A stretch of DNA of 64,000 nucleotides. Origin: Pseudomonas sp. IPO3778 (GTDB taxonomy: Bacteria; Pseudomonadota; Gammaproteobacteria; Pseudomonadales; Pseudomonadaceae). The DNA lies in contig NZ_JACARC010000029.1 in the NCBI RefSeq assembly GCF_013386825.1, positions 1-64,000 on the forward strand. Reading direction: 5' to 3'. Below, one piece after another: positions 8,628 to 18,700 of this stretch; position 1 is the first letter of the stretch; every line of letters begins with the position of its first letter. The notes beneath the pieces were generated by a model that was not told the DNA's origin, did no database searches, and saw only the letters and a list, made by a program, of their open reading frames with translations. The translations under genes were made by a program, and so were the position numbers.

Positions 8628-10010
8628 TTAAGTGGCGTAGAGGTAGGCTTCCACGTCCATCCCGGCGTCGCGCATCTGCGCCAGCTTGTAGCGCAAGGTG
8701 CGCGGGCTGATGCCCAGGCGTTCGGCGGCCTCTTTGCGACGGCCGCGCTCGGCGCGCAGGGTGTCGATGATCATCTGGAATTCACGGCGGCGCAGGTCGT
8801 CCCCCAAGGCACCGGCCGATTCCGCGGGCGCCGCTTCGCTCTGCGGCACGGCCGCCAGCGTGGGCAACGGCGCGGCCCCCGTGCCCATGGCCAGGCAAAA
8901 GTCTTGAGGCTGGATCAGTCCGCCCTGCTGCAGAATCAATGCACGCTGGATCGCATTGTCCAGTTCCCGCACGTTGCCGGGCCATGGGTAGCTGATCAGG
9001 CAGGCCTGGGCATCCGCCGACAAGCGCGCCTGGGCATGCTTCATTTTATTGACGTGCTTGCTCAGCAGGCGCTCGGCCAACGGGATGATGTCGGCCGGGC
9101 GTTCGCGCAACGGGCGCCAGGCCAACGGGAATACCGAGAGCCGGTAGAACAGGTCCTCACGGAAACGCCCCGCCGCGACTTCGCCCGCCAGGTCGCGGTT
9201 GGTGGTGGCGACCACGCGGATGTCCAGCTGGATCGGCTTGCGCGCCCCCACCCGCTCAACTTCACGCTCCTGCAACACCCGCAGCAATTTGGCTTGCAGG
9301 CCCAGGGGCATTTCAGAGATTTCATCGAGCAGGATGGTGCCGCCGTCGGCCTGTTCGAACTTGCCGGCCTGGGCGGCGATGGCACCGGTGAACGAGCCTT
9401 TTTCGTGGCCGAACAAGGTGGCTTCGAGCATGTTGTCGGGGATCGCCGCGCAGTTGATCGCAATGAACGGCTGGCTGGCGCGATGGGATTGCTGGTGGAT
9501 GTAGCGCGCCAGCACTTCCTTGCCGGTGCCGGACTCGCCGGAAATGAGCACGGTGGAATCGCTGCGGGCGACCCGGGCCGCCAGCTCCAGCAATTGCGCA
9601 CTGGCCGGTTCGAAGGCAATCGGGCCTTCACCGTCGGCAGCGCCCAAGGTGCCCAGGGCATGCCGGGCGACCAGTTCGATCAAGGCTTTGGGTTCGAAGG
9701 GTTTGACCAGGTAGTCCGCAGCGCCTTGGCGCATGGCGTCGACGGCGCGCTCCACGGCACCGTGGGCGGTCATCAACAGTACCGGCAATTGGGGCTGGCG
9801 CGCCCGCAACAGACCGAGCAATTGATGGCCGTCCATGCCCGGCATATTCACGTCGCTGACCACCAGGCTGAAGGACTCCTGCTCCACTGCCTCCAGGGCT
9901 TCTTCGGCCGAACCGACCGCCCGGTAGTCATGGCCCGCCAATAACAGCGTGTCAGCCAATGCCTCACGCAGGGCGCGATCGTCTTCAACCAATAAAACCT
10001 TGATAGCCAT
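8628..10010 (-). CDS. fleR: Sigma-54-dependent response regulator FleR
   Basis: A 460-residue NtrC-family activator. The receiver domain has phospho-acceptor Asp53 (VVSDVNMPGMDG). The AAA+ domain has Walker A GESGTGKE (158-165), the sigma-54 contact loop GSFTGA (205-210, a Ser variant of the usual GAFTGA) and the Walker B region GGTILLDEIS. The C-terminal Fis-type helix-turn-helix is RRKEAAERLGISPRTLRYKL. FleR is phosphorylated by FleS and activates class III flagellar genes for basal body, hook and filament junction. It follows fleS by 6 bases. Confidence 0.96.
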   Translation of the reverse strand: MAIKVLLVEDDRALREALADTLLLAGHDYRAVGSAEEALEAVEQESFSLVVSDVNMPGMDGHQLLGLLRARQPQLPVLLMTAHGAVERAVDAMRQGAADYLVKPFEPKALIELVARHALGTLGAADGEGPIAFEPASAQLLELAARVARSDSTVLISGESGTGKEVLARYIHQQSHRASQPFIAINCAAIPDNMLEATLFGHEKGSFTGAIAAQAGKFEQADGGTILLDEISEMPLGLQAKLLRVLQEREVERVGARKPIQLDIRVVATTNRDLAGEVAAGRFREDLFYRLSVFPLAWRPLRERPADIIPLAERLLSKHVNKMKHAQARLSADAQACLISYPWPGNVRELDNAIQRALILQQGGLIQPQDFCLAMGTGAAPLPTLAAVPQSEAAPAESAGALGDDLRRREFQMIIDTLRAERGRRKEAAERLGISPRTLRYKLAQMRDAGMDVEAYLYAT

Positions 10011-10016
10011 GACCTT

Positions 10017-11231
10017 TTACTCCGCGCTGACGGCGCATGAAAACAGCGGCAGCGTGATCAACGCGCACGTGCCGCGACCCAACCGGGAATGCAGCTGCAA
10101 TTCTCCCTGATGCGCGCGGGCGACTGCCTTGACCACGGTCAGGCCCAGGCCGGTGCCGTTGGTTTTGGTGGTGAAAAAGGGCTCACCCAGGCGTTGCAGC
10201 ACCACCGGGTCAATCCCGCTGCCGCTGTCGCTGATGCTCAGGCGAAGGGTGTCGCCCCGGGTGTACAGGTGCACTTTGAGCCGCGCCCCGGGGCCACTGG
10301 CCTGGGTCGCGTTTTCGATCAGGTTGAGCAGCGCGCCCACCAGGGTGTCGCGGTTGCACAGCAGCTCGCCGAGGTGGCTGTCGCATTGCCAACGGACTGA
10401 CGCTTCCTGGGTATGCGTGGCGGCAGCGGCTTGCAGGGACTGCATCAACGCGACCGGGGTGACGCGGTCGGTCAACGGCAGTTCGCCACGGGCAAACACC
10501 AGCATGTCGCGCACCTGGTGCTCCAGCTCGTGCAGGCGCTCCTTGAGGCGGCCGGCAAAACGCTGGTGAGTGGCGGCCGGCAACTGTTCATCAGTCAAAT
10601 GACTGGCGTAAATCAGCGCGGCGGACAACGGCGTACGAATCTGATGCGCCAGAGAAGCAACCATCCGCCCCAACGACGACAGGCGCTCATGGCGGGCCAA
10701 CTGGTCTTGCAGGTGGCGGGTTTCGGTCAGGTCGTTGAGCAGCACCAACTGCCCGGGCTCGGCATCCAGAGACCGGGTGGCAATGGACAGGCGGCGCCCG
10801 TCCTTGAGGGAGATTTCGTGGCCGTCGTCTTCTCGCGGCGCAAAGCAGCGGGTGATGACCTCGCGCCACAGCTCGCCTTCCAGCGGCAGGCCAAGCAGGT
10901 CGCAGGCTGCCGGGTTGGCTTCGCGCACGCGGCCCTGGTCGTCGATGACGATCACGCCACCGGGCAACAGGTCGAGGAGGTTTTGCAGACGATTGGCCAG
11001 GCGCTCTTTCTCGGCCAGCTCTTCCATGCGCTGGGCACTGACCACCGCCAACTCGCCTTTAAGCTCGGAAACCCGCGCTTCCAACAGGCTGTAGGAGTCC
11101 GTCAACTGGCTCGACATCTGGTTGAACAGGGAAAACGCCTGTTCCAGGCCAAGCCGGCTGATTTGCTCTACGGAGGGGGCTGGCCCCTGAGTGTCAGGGA
11201 CCGAAGATAGTTGGGCGGCGTGGGGCATCAT
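10017..11231 (-). CDS. fleS: Sensor histidine kinase FleS
   Basis: A 404-residue soluble kinase with no membrane segments. A coiled N-terminal region is followed by a PAS domain (about 85-175, beginning LLDLLPGGVIVIDDQG). The dimerisation domain carries phosphorylatable His196 (SLAHQIRTPLSAAL). The catalytic ATPase has N-box NLIENATQA and G-box SDSGSGIDP and GTGLGLTVVKA. It is the partner of FleR in the flagellar hierarchy. There are two adjacent ATG codons (11231 and 11228) behind an AGAGAG ribosome site; either could be used. Confidence 0.96.
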   Translation of the reverse strand: MMPHAAQLSSVPDTQGPAPSVEQISRLGLEQAFSLFNQMSSQLTDSYSLLEARVSELKGELAVVSAQRMEELAEKERLANRLQNLLDLLPGGVIVIDDQGRVREANPAACDLLGLPLEGELWREVITRCFAPREDDGHEISLKDGRRLSIATRSLDAEPGQLVLLNDLTETRHLQDQLARHERLSSLGRMVASLAHQIRTPLSAALIYASHLTDEQLPAATHQRFAGRLKERLHELEHQVRDMLVFARGELPLTDRVTPVALMQSLQAAAATHTQEASVRWQCDSHLGELLCNRDTLVGALLNLIENATQASGPGARLKVHLYTRGDTLRLSISDSGSGIDPVVLQRLGEPFFTTKTNGTGLGLTVVKAVARAHQGELQLHSRLGRGTCALITLPLFSCAVSAE

Positions 11232-11281
11232 GCTCTCTCGCTTGGCTGACCGTCAGTTAAACGGAACGTTGCGAGTGCTGT

Positions 11282-11297
11282 AGCAATACCCGTGCCG
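11282..11297 (-). promoter_or_regulatory. Sigma-54 promoter of fleSR
   Basis: Minus strand CGGCAC-gggta-TTGCT keeps the invariant GG-N10-GC spacing of an RpoN promoter and differs from consensus only at the first base. It lies about 50 bases upstream of fleS, consistent with the known FleQ/sigma-54 control of fleSR. The upstream side is flush with the fleQ terminator. Confidence 0.85.
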
Positions 11298-11323
11298 AAA
11301 AAAAACCGCTGATTAATCAGCGG
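11298..11323 (-). terminator. Rho-independent terminator of fleQ
   Basis: A perfect palindrome (CCGCTGATTAATCAGCGG, 11306-11323) is followed on the minus strand by eight T residues. It lies 15 bases after the fleQ stop codon. The T tract ends next to the -24 element of the fleSR promoter. Confidence 0.9.
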
Positions 11324-11338
11324 CTTGAAAAACAGGCG

Positions 11339-12814
<1,476 letters not shown>

Positions 12815-12986
12815 GCAATAGCAACTTCCCTAGTAAAACTCTAATGCCCTCGAGTTGGGGCAATCTAGAAAAACTGTAGGCATTTTCTGCGCTGCAGCTT
12901 TCTGACGTCTGAAAATAGCACTAGTTAAGTCAAAAAATCGTGCACAGTCAAATTTATGACGCGCGTTGTTCGGATTAACTGAGCCT

Positions 12987-13283
12987 TCAGCCGAACATAT
13001 GGTAAACCTTTGACGCGTGTTTAGCTCGATTGAACTGCGACATCTCTTCGAAAATAGCCTGACGCTCCCCTGTCGTCGCTTCAAGCAACTGCTGATAGAC
13101 CGAAAGCAGGTCTTCCAGCTTTGCCCGAATCGCCGCCTCATCCGCCGAATCCTCGTTGAGCGCAGCATCGATCAACGCGCGGCAGCCCAAATCCAGTTCG
13201 CCGATTGCACTCCAGTTGCGTTCAGCCAACGCCTCGGACAGCGCTTCACGGGTCTCGTCGATTTTTTGCAATGCTTGACTCAT
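12987..13283 (-). CDS. fliT: FliT-like flagellar chaperone
   Basis: A 98-residue all-helical acidic protein placed directly after fliS, where Pseudomonas carries a FliT/FleP-type protein. FliT-family proteins bind FliD and act as export chaperones. The sequence has the expected helical-hairpin character (ALQKIDETREALSEALAERNW) but no strongly diagnostic motif, so the function is inferred from position, size and fold type. The start is supported by a GAGGA site 7 bases upstream. Confidence 0.75.
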   Translation of the reverse strand: MSQALQKIDETREALSEALAERNWSAIGELDLGCRALIDAALNEDSADEAAIRAKLEDLLSVYQQLLEATTGERQAIFEEMSQFNRAKHASKVYHMFG

Positions 13284-13307
13284 GACATCGTCCTCAGGCC
13301 TGTCGGC

Positions 13308-13703
13308 CTACTGCACCTCGGTGGCAATACCGTCCCAGCCTTCCTTGAGCGTAATCAAAAGACCTGCGACCTCATCGATCATAGCAGCGTCGTTCTGACG
13401 GTTGGCTTCCAGCAGGCGCATGCTCATGAAGGCATACAAGTTATCCAACTGCTGCAGCGCAATCGGGTCCGGTGTCTTCTCGGGGTTAAGACCGTCACGC
13501 AACCCGACGAGGATGTCCACCGCCTTGCCCAGCATCAGCCCCTTCTGCGCGATATCACCGCGAGCCATCGCACCCTTGGCCTGCGCCATACGATCCAGTG
13601 CGCCTTCCATCAGCAACTGCACCAGGCGGTGCGGGCTGGCTTCGGAGATCTGGGCGTGGGTGTTGACCTTCTGGTATTGGCGAAGGGCTCTCATGGGATT
13701 CAT
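13308..13703 (-). CDS. fliS: Flagellin export chaperone FliS
   Basis: A 131-residue chaperone that keeps flagellin monomers unfolded before export. The family signature is clear: YQKVNTHAQISEASPHRLVQLLMEGALDRMAQAKGAM near the N-terminus, and the helix ALQQLDNLYAFMSMRLLEANRQND near the C-terminus. It sits between fliD and fliT. A stable stem-loop lies in the 130 bases separating it from fliD. Confidence 0.96.
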   Translation of the reverse strand: MNPMRALRQYQKVNTHAQISEASPHRLVQLLMEGALDRMAQAKGAMARGDIAQKGLMLGKAVDILVGLRDGLNPEKTPDPIALQQLDNLYAFMSMRLLEANRQNDAAMIDEVAGLLITLKEGWDGIATEVQ

Positions 13704-13778
13704 GTTTCTACCTCGTGACAGGCGACAACTAAAAAGGGTGGATGCTGATTATTATGTCGACGGCGTTACACAAAACTT

Positions 13779-13819
13779 TAGCCCGCCTGGCGCTGCGACA
13801 CAGCGCCTTGGGCGGGCTT
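13779..13819. terminator. Strong stem-loop between fliD and fliS
   Basis: The arms AGCCCGCC and GGCGGGCT, extended inward by GGCGCTG and CAGCGCC, form a long hairpin around a 5-base loop. On the minus strand only a weak T tract follows (AAAGTTTTG). It could be a partial terminator or a processing site that lowers fliST relative to fliD. Confidence 0.6.
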
Positions 13820-13833
13820 TATCCGCGCCCCCG

Positions 13834-15225
13834 TCAGGTGGTCTTCGGATTGTTCAGCGAGTTGAGCGTGGTCATTACGCTGTCGCCTTGGGCCTTGAGC
13901 TGGGCAACCAGGGAGTCCATCGCGTTGTACTTAACCGTCAGGGAGGCCGTCAGGGCATCAGAGCGCGTGTTCAGGGCGGTCTGTTGGTCGGTCAAATCCC
14001 TGAGGTTATCCTGCAGCGTCGAGGACTTTTCGGCGAACACCCCGGTCTTGCTCAGCGCAAAGTTGGCGGTCGCATTCGTCAGGCTTGCCAACAGCCCTGT
14101 GGGGCCTGTGAAGATGCTGTTGATGTCGGAGCCGTTAGTGAGAGCGGCCTTGTCAAATGCCACATCACTGACGCTCAGCGTGCCCGCTGTCTGGTCCGTG
14201 GTGACGCCAAACTGCGCCAGGGAGGAGAACGAGCCGCTACCGGTTACCGAGTTCATCACGTTGCGTATCGACGCCATCATGCTGCGCACCGAGCTGTCCC
14301 CGGTCAACGGGCCCGGCGTGACGGTGCCATCGGCGTTGGTGGTGACCTGAGTCTCGGCATTCACAGCCTTGACCAACGCACTGTAGGTGTCCGTGAAGCC
14401 CTTGACTGCCGACTTCAGGGTGGCGTTGTTTGCAGACACCTTGATCGTCGAAGCGCCGTTAAGGCCGTCAGTAGCTGCCGAAATCCCCGTCAAGGTGATG
14501 CTCACACCACTGATTGCGTTGGGCAGGATGTTGCTTGTGGACTCTTGAGGACTGCCATCCAGGTTATATATGGCGTTCTGCGGTGCCGAGCCCACAACTG
14601 TCGCGCCCGTATCCAGGCCCGAGGAGCCCTTGAAGGTGATGTCGCTACCTACACCGGTGGTCGAGGACGTGACCACCAACCGGGAACCGGTGGAGTCAGT
14701 CAGGATGTTGGCACTCAAACCCACATTACCGTACTGCGAGTTGAGCGAGTCACGCACCTGCTGCAGGGTCCCGCCAGGCGGCACGCTGACGCTGTAATTC
14801 TTGCCGGACTGGGAGACCGTAAACACCGTCGCCGAAGCCCCGGAATTGACAACGGCCGTCGGCCCGCCAGAAATCAGTGCCGAGGAGACCTTTGACGCCG
14901 TGGCCAGCTGGCTAACACTCAGCGTAAAGTTGCCGGCGGCGGCGCCAGGGCCCAGCGTGACCGTCGCGAGCTTGTCGTTCGAAAGCGTCGAACTCAAGCC
15001 GCTGAAGTTGACGGTCTGGGTCATGTTGTCCAACGCGCCCCGGAACGCGTCCAGGGCGGCCTGGATTTTACCGATCGAGGTCAGTTGCGCAGTGGATGTT
15101 TTTGTCTGGCTGTCGATCTGCGCTTGCTTGGGTGCGGTTTGCGCCCCCACCAACGACTTCACAAGACCTTGCACATCGATACCCGTACCCGGGCCGTTGA
15201 CCGTTAAACCTGCTACGACTGTCAT
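13834..15225 (-). CDS. fliD: Flagellar filament cap protein FliD
   Basis: A 463-residue cap (HAP2) that promotes flagellin polymerisation at the filament tip. The N-terminus GLTVNGPGTGIDVQGLVKSLVGAQ matches the FliD N-terminal region, and a coiled C-terminus (LKAQGDSVMTTLNSLNNPKTT) ends the protein. The centre is Ser/Thr/Gly-rich and variable. It is preceded by flaG with an 80-base gap and has an AGGAG ribosome site. No sigma-28 or sigma-54 promoter is evident in that gap, so transcription may start upstream of flaG. Confidence 0.96.
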   Translation of the reverse strand: MTVVAGLTVNGPGTGIDVQGLVKSLVGAQTAPKQAQIDSQTKTSTAQLTSIGKIQAALDAFRGALDNMTQTVNFSGLSSTLSNDKLATVTLGPGAAAGNFTLSVSQLATASKVSSALISGGPTAVVNSGASATVFTVSQSGKNYSVSVPPGGTLQQVRDSLNSQYGNVGLSANILTDSTGSRLVVTSSTTGVGSDITFKGSSGLDTGATVVGSAPQNAIYNLDGSPQESTSNILPNAISGVSITLTGISAATDGLNGASTIKVSANNATLKSAVKGFTDTYSALVKAVNAETQVTTNADGTVTPGPLTGDSSVRSMMASIRNVMNSVTGSGSFSSLAQFGVTTDQTAGTLSVSDVAFDKAALTNGSDINSIFTGPTGLLASLTNATANFALSKTGVFAEKSSTLQDNLRDLTDQQTALNTRSDALTASLTVKYNAMDSLVAQLKAQGDSVMTTLNSLNNPKTT

Positions 15226-15305
15226 CGTCTTTCTCCTGATCCGGGGCTGATGCTTTATTGACGAACAACGCTTTAGGCAGTTTTCGCAACAAAGTTCATG
15301 CCAGT

Positions 15306-15671
15306 TTAGACCTTGGCGTCAAACAGCATGCTGCTGGCGTCATGAAGGCTCTGGGCGAGTTTCAGGGCCAATTCCGAAGGAATCTGGCGAATGACCTCAC
15401 CGCTTTCGGTGGCGATGACCTTGACCACAACCTGGTGGGTGGAGTCATCAATGGAAAAATCCAGTTTGCGCTGGGCAGCCTGGATGAATTCGTTTATGTC
15501 CTTGACCGCTTTTTTCAAGTCGGTGTGGCTCGCTGGCTGCTGGGCATCTTTCGCGCCAGCAACGGCGTCCACCTTGGGTTTCTGCGGGTCGGCGCTGCCA
15601 GGAACAGGTGCGTTCTGTGGCGCTGCCGCAGGGTAAGACAGGTTCAGCTTGACGCTCATGTCCATGACCAA
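15306..15671 (-). CDS. flaG: FlaG family protein
   Basis: A 121-residue protein of the FlaG family, found between fliC and fliD in polar flagellates and linked to filament length. The conserved C-terminal half is KRKLDFSIDDSTHQVVVKVIATESGEVIRQIPSELALKLAQ-like, beginning at RKLDFSIDD. The N-terminus is Pro/Ala-rich and variable. Three in-frame ATGs (15671, 15665, 15659) lie close together, so the exact start is open. It follows the fliC terminator. Confidence 0.92.
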   Translation of the reverse strand: MVMDMSVKLNLSYPAAAPQNAPVPGSADPQKPKVDAVAGAKDAQQPASHTDLKKAVKDINEFIQAAQRKLDFSIDDSTHQVVVKVIATESGEVIRQIPSELALKLAQSLHDASSMLFDAKV

Positions 15672-15680
15672 TCACCTCAT

Positions 15681-15716
15681 CAGACAAAAGACAAAAGGGC
15701 ACGTAAACGCGCCCTT
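15681..15716 (-). terminator. fliC terminator
   Basis: On the minus strand an AAGGGC/GCCCTT stem with one internal mismatch is followed by TTTTGTCTTTTG. It lies about 25 bases past the fliC stop codon and just before flaG. Confidence 0.75.
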
Positions 15717-15739
15717 CCGTCAGTTACCAAGCGCCGTTA

Positions 15740-17200
15740 TTACTGAAGCAGCTTCAGTACAGCGGATGGCAGTTGGTTCGCCTGGGACAGGATCGCAGTG
15801 GAAGCCTGTTGCAGGGTTTGTTGCTTGGTCAGCTGAGCAGTTTCAGCAGCGAAGTCAACGTCCTGGATCACGCCACGAGCAGCAGTGGAGTTGTCCGAGA
15901 TGCTCTGCAGGTTGGCGATGGTGTTGTCGAAACGGTTTTGTACAGCACCGAGGTCAGCACGCTGGGAGTCGATGGTGGACAGTGCTTGGGTCAGCACGTC
16001 TACCGCGCTCTGTGCGTTGGCAGCGGTGGTCACGTCAGTGTTGCTGACAACGACTTTAGCCGAGTTGACAGCGTTGGTGCCGGTTGCGGCGAACAAACCG
16101 GCAACACCACCACCGGTACCAGTCAGCGAGTAGCTGGAGCTGGAGTTCAACGAGATAGCGCCGGTAGCAATGAGGGTAGTTGCGGCCAGGCTGGTAGGAG
16201 TAGCGTTGAACTTGCCGTCGCCGCCTTTGGTAGCGATGCTCATCAGCTGGCCGCCGGCATCAGCGTTAGCGAAGGTGAAGTTCTCACCCGAGTCGGATTT
16301 GATCGACAGGGAATTGGTCGACTGATCGAAGTTAACGCTGATGCCCAGCTTGGCAGCGTTGGAGTTCAGTTGGTCGGCCAGGTCAGCAGCGCTGGTGATA
16401 CCGGTGAACGAAACAGTAGTGGCAGTAGGACCGCTACCGACTGTCAGGTCGAACTTACCGTTTGGAGTAGCGGTCGGGAAGCTGGTAGGTACAGTGAACT
16501 GAAGCTCAGTGCTGGCGGAGGCCTGCAGGCCGCCTACTGCGCCGTTCAGTTGGGCAGCGATATCCTTGGCCGAAGCACCGGCGGCGACAGCCAGAGAAGC
16601 TGAAGTCTGGCCACCACCGGTCACGCTGATGGTACCGGCGGCAATGCCAGTAGCCGTAGGGGTTTGAGCAGAAGACAGCAGTTGCTGCGAACCGATGTTG
16701 CTAGCCGATACGTTGCCCAGGCTCATGTTGATGGTCTGGTTGGCGTTGGCGCCTACTTGGAAAGCGGTAGTACCGAAAGAACCGTCCAGCAGGTTACGAC
16801 CACCGAAAGTGGTGGTGGAAGCGATACGGGTCAATTCAGAAGTCAGAGCCGCGTACTGAGCCTGGTTCGACTTACGGTCGTCAGCGCTGAGGGAGCCGTT
16901 AGCGGACGATAGAGCCAGGGAACGCATGGTCTGCAGGATGTTGGTGGATTGCTGCATCGCGCCTTCAGCTGTTTGCGCGATGGAGTTACCGTCACCGGCG
17001 TTCTTGATGGCAACGCCCAGGCCGTTGATTTGGCTGGTCAGACGACCAGCGATTTGCAGGCCGGCCGCATCGTCTTTGGCGCTGTTGATACGCAGGCCGG
17101 AGGACAGGCGCTGCATGGAAGTTTGCAGGGCGCTGGAAGCCTTGTTCAGGTTGTTCTGAACGGTCAACGAAGCAAGGTTGGTGTTTACTGTTAAAGCCAT
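15740..17200 (-). CDS. fliC: Flagellin FliC
   Basis: A 486-residue flagellin with the conserved coiled D0/D1 ends: N-terminal [18 protein letters not shown] and [19 protein letters not shown]-terminal [16 protein letters not shown] and VLKLLQ. The central 200 residues are Ser/Thr/Gly/Ala-rich, variable and cysteine-free, typical of the surface-exposed, often glycosylated domain. It is the only flagellin in the window. A sigma-28 promoter lies about 80 bases upstream and a terminator follows. The upstream neighbour is a KAS III gene, discussed separately. Confidence 0.97.
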   Translation of the reverse strand: MALTVNTNLASLTVQNNLNKASSALQTSMQRLSSGLRINSAKDDAAGLQIAGRLTSQINGLGVAIKNAGDGNSIAQTAEGAMQQSTNILQTMRSLALSSANGSLSADDRKSNQAQYAALTSELTRIASTTTFGGRNLLDGSFGTTAFQVGANANQTINMSLGNVSASNIGSQQLLSSAQTPTATGIAAGTISVTGGGQTSASLAVAAGASAKDIAAQLNGAVGGLQASASTELQFTVPTSFPTATPNGKFDLTVGSGPTATTVSFTGITSAADLADQLNSNAAKLGISVNFDQSTNSLSIKSDSGENFTFANADAGGQLMSIATKGGDGKFNATPTSLAATTLIATGAISLNSSSSYSLTGTGGGVAGLFAATGTNAVNSAKVVVSNTDVTTAANAQSAVDVLTQALSTIDSQRADLGAVQNRFDNTIANLQSISDNSTAARGVIQDVDFAAETAQLTKQQTLQQASTAILSQANQLPSAVLKLLQ

Positions 17201-17280
17201 GACGAAATCCTCGTGGGTGGTGTACTGCGGCTTCCGGCCCTGGCAACCGCCGGGTGTGGCCTAGAGAACCTTCGTAATAG

Positions 17281-17307
17281 TTATCGTCGTGAACGCAGGT
17301 TGCTTGA
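17281..17307 (-). promoter_or_regulatory. Sigma-28 (FliA) promoter of fliC
   Basis: Minus strand TCAAGCAA-N11-GACGATAA matches the FliA consensus TAAAGTTT-N11-GCCGATAA with the correct 11-base spacing and a nearly intact -10. It lies 81 bases from the fliC start, the usual layout for Pseudomonas flagellin. Confidence 0.85.
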
Positions 17308-17410
17308 GGACTTTTTTGATTTTTTTTACTAGCACCGTGCCACCCCTTGTAATTCAAGCATTTACGATAGCCCAAACCTCCGCAATTGCTGGCTTTTCTG
17401 GCGCCAAATA

Positions 17411-17449
17411 AAAAACGCCCATGATCGTTCGATCATGGGCGTTTTTTTG
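17411..17449 (-). terminator. Terminator of the KAS III gene (bidirectional form)
   Basis: A 13-base perfect inverted repeat (acgcccatgatcg / cgatcatgggcgt, 17415-17442) is flanked by A and T runs on both sides. It lies about 20 bases beyond the stop codon of the ketoacyl synthase gene and should insulate fliC from it. Confidence 0.92.
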
Positions 17450-17467
17450 TGCAGCGCCTTTAAAGCA

Positions 17468-18397
17468 TCAAGGGCGATGCAAAATCGCCGAACCCCAGGA
17501 CAGCCCCACGCCAAAACCACTGATAGCGACGCGCTTCCAGGTGGAATCCAGCATGTGCTTTTCCAGTAGTAACGGAATGCTTGAGGACACTGTATTGCCG
17601 GTCTCGACCATGTCCTTGATGAACTTGTCCACCGGGGCGTCTTCAAAACGCCGAGCCACGGCGTCGACAATCGCCGCACTGCCCTGGTGAATGCAGAACG
17701 CGTCGATCTCGTCAGCCTTGAGGTCCGACTCGTTGAGCAGTTCATGCAAGTGCGCCGGCACCTTGAGCAACGCAAAGTTGAACACCTGGCGGCCGTTCAT
17801 GAAGAACACGCCGTCGCTGACCTTCAGGTGCGGCGCACCCGAACCGTCGGTGCCGAACTTGGACTTGCCCAGCTGCCAGGGTGCGTCTTCGCCCATCCAG
17901 GTAGCGGTGGCGGCATCGCCGAACAGCATGGTGGTGTTGCGGTCTTCCGGGTCGACGATCTTGGAGTACGGGTCGGCGGTGACCAGCAGGCCGTTTTTCA
18001 GGCCGGTGGCTTCCATGAAGCCCTTCATCGCGTAGATGCCGTAGACATAGCCCGAGCAGCCCAGGGAAATATCAAAGGCTGCCACGTGGGTTGGCAGGCC
18101 CAGCTTGTCCTGGACGATGGCCGCGGTGTGAGGCAAACCCTCTTCGTCGCCGTTCTGGGTGACGACGATCAGCGCGTCGATGGATTCGCGCTTCAAATCG
18201 GGGTTGTTGGCAAACAAGGCGTTGACCGCCTCGACGCACAGATCGGAGGTTTCCTGCGCGGCATCCTTGCGCGGCAGGAACGCCGACCCGATCTTGCCAA
18301 TGATGAATTCTTCATCCTTGGCGAATTTGGCACCCTGGGCGTAGTTATCGATCCCGTCTGCCGGCACGTAACTGGCGATGCTTTTTATGCCAATCAT
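17468..18397 (-). CDS. 3-oxoacyl-ACP synthase III family protein in the flagellin locus
   Basis: A 309-residue FabH-like condensing enzyme. The catalytic triad is intact: Cys114 (DISLGCSGYVYG), His237 (CIHQGSAAIVD, where housekeeping FabH usually has HQAN) and Asn268 (TGNTVSSSIP). It would condense an acyl-CoA with malonyl-ACP, or transfer an acyl group. It lies alone between flgL and fliC, the position of the flagellin glycosylation island in Pseudomonas, with its own terminator. A role in making an acyl group for a flagellin sugar is an inference; it is unlikely to be the main FabH because it is not next to fatty-acid genes. Confidence 0.85.
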   Translation of the reverse strand: MIGIKSIASYVPADGIDNYAQGAKFAKDEEFIIGKIGSAFLPRKDAAQETSDLCVEAVNALFANNPDLKRESIDALIVVTQNGDEEGLPHTAAIVQDKLGLPTHVAAFDISLGCSGYVYGIYAMKGFMEATGLKNGLLVTADPYSKIVDPEDRNTTMLFGDAATATWMGEDAPWQLGKSKFGTDGSGAPHLKVSDGVFFMNGRQVFNFALLKVPAHLHELLNESDLKADEIDAFCIHQGSAAIVDAVARRFEDAPVDKFIKDMVETGNTVSSSIPLLLEKHMLDSTWKRVAISGFGVGLSWGSAILHRP

Positions 18398-18700
18398 TGT
18401 GGCTTCCCAATACTAAATAGCTGGAGAACACCCCGCGAAACACGTCGCCGGGTGCTGACAATAATGGGGGTAACCCCGCAAAAAACTCGCCGAAAACCGC
18501 CTTGATACCTTGGCAGCGGGTCCTCGCTGAGACCTGGCGACGACCTATCCTTTTCACACGATACAGTGAAGATGCCCTTTATGACTCACAGGTCACTCAA
18601 TTTTCTGCGCTTTGTGCGAAACACGGGGACATACCAACGCCAAAAACAACAACGACCCACCCCGTTTCCAGGGTGAGCCGCCGGTTTGCCGCCGCTGAAA
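18398..18700. other. Intergenic region upstream of the KAS III gene
   Basis: No gene is supported in these 303 bases. On the minus strand a CACCC/GGGTG hairpin with a GTTGTTGTTTTT tail (about 18648-18678) probably terminates flgKL transcription. Beyond it the sequence is more AT-rich (about 18545-18620) and likely carries the KAS III promoter. I cannot assign a clear -35/-10 pair, and no sigma-28 or sigma-54 match is present. Confidence 0.5.

Noticed and set aside
15260..15300. Sigma-54-like sequence upstream of fliD
   Set aside because: TGGCAT and TTGC are present on the minus strand but separated by 8 rather than 5 bases.
17318..17334. Sigma-54-like TGGCAC upstream of fliC
   Set aside because: The GC at -12 is missing at the required 10-base spacing (GT instead), while a well-spaced sigma-28 promoter lies closer to the gene.
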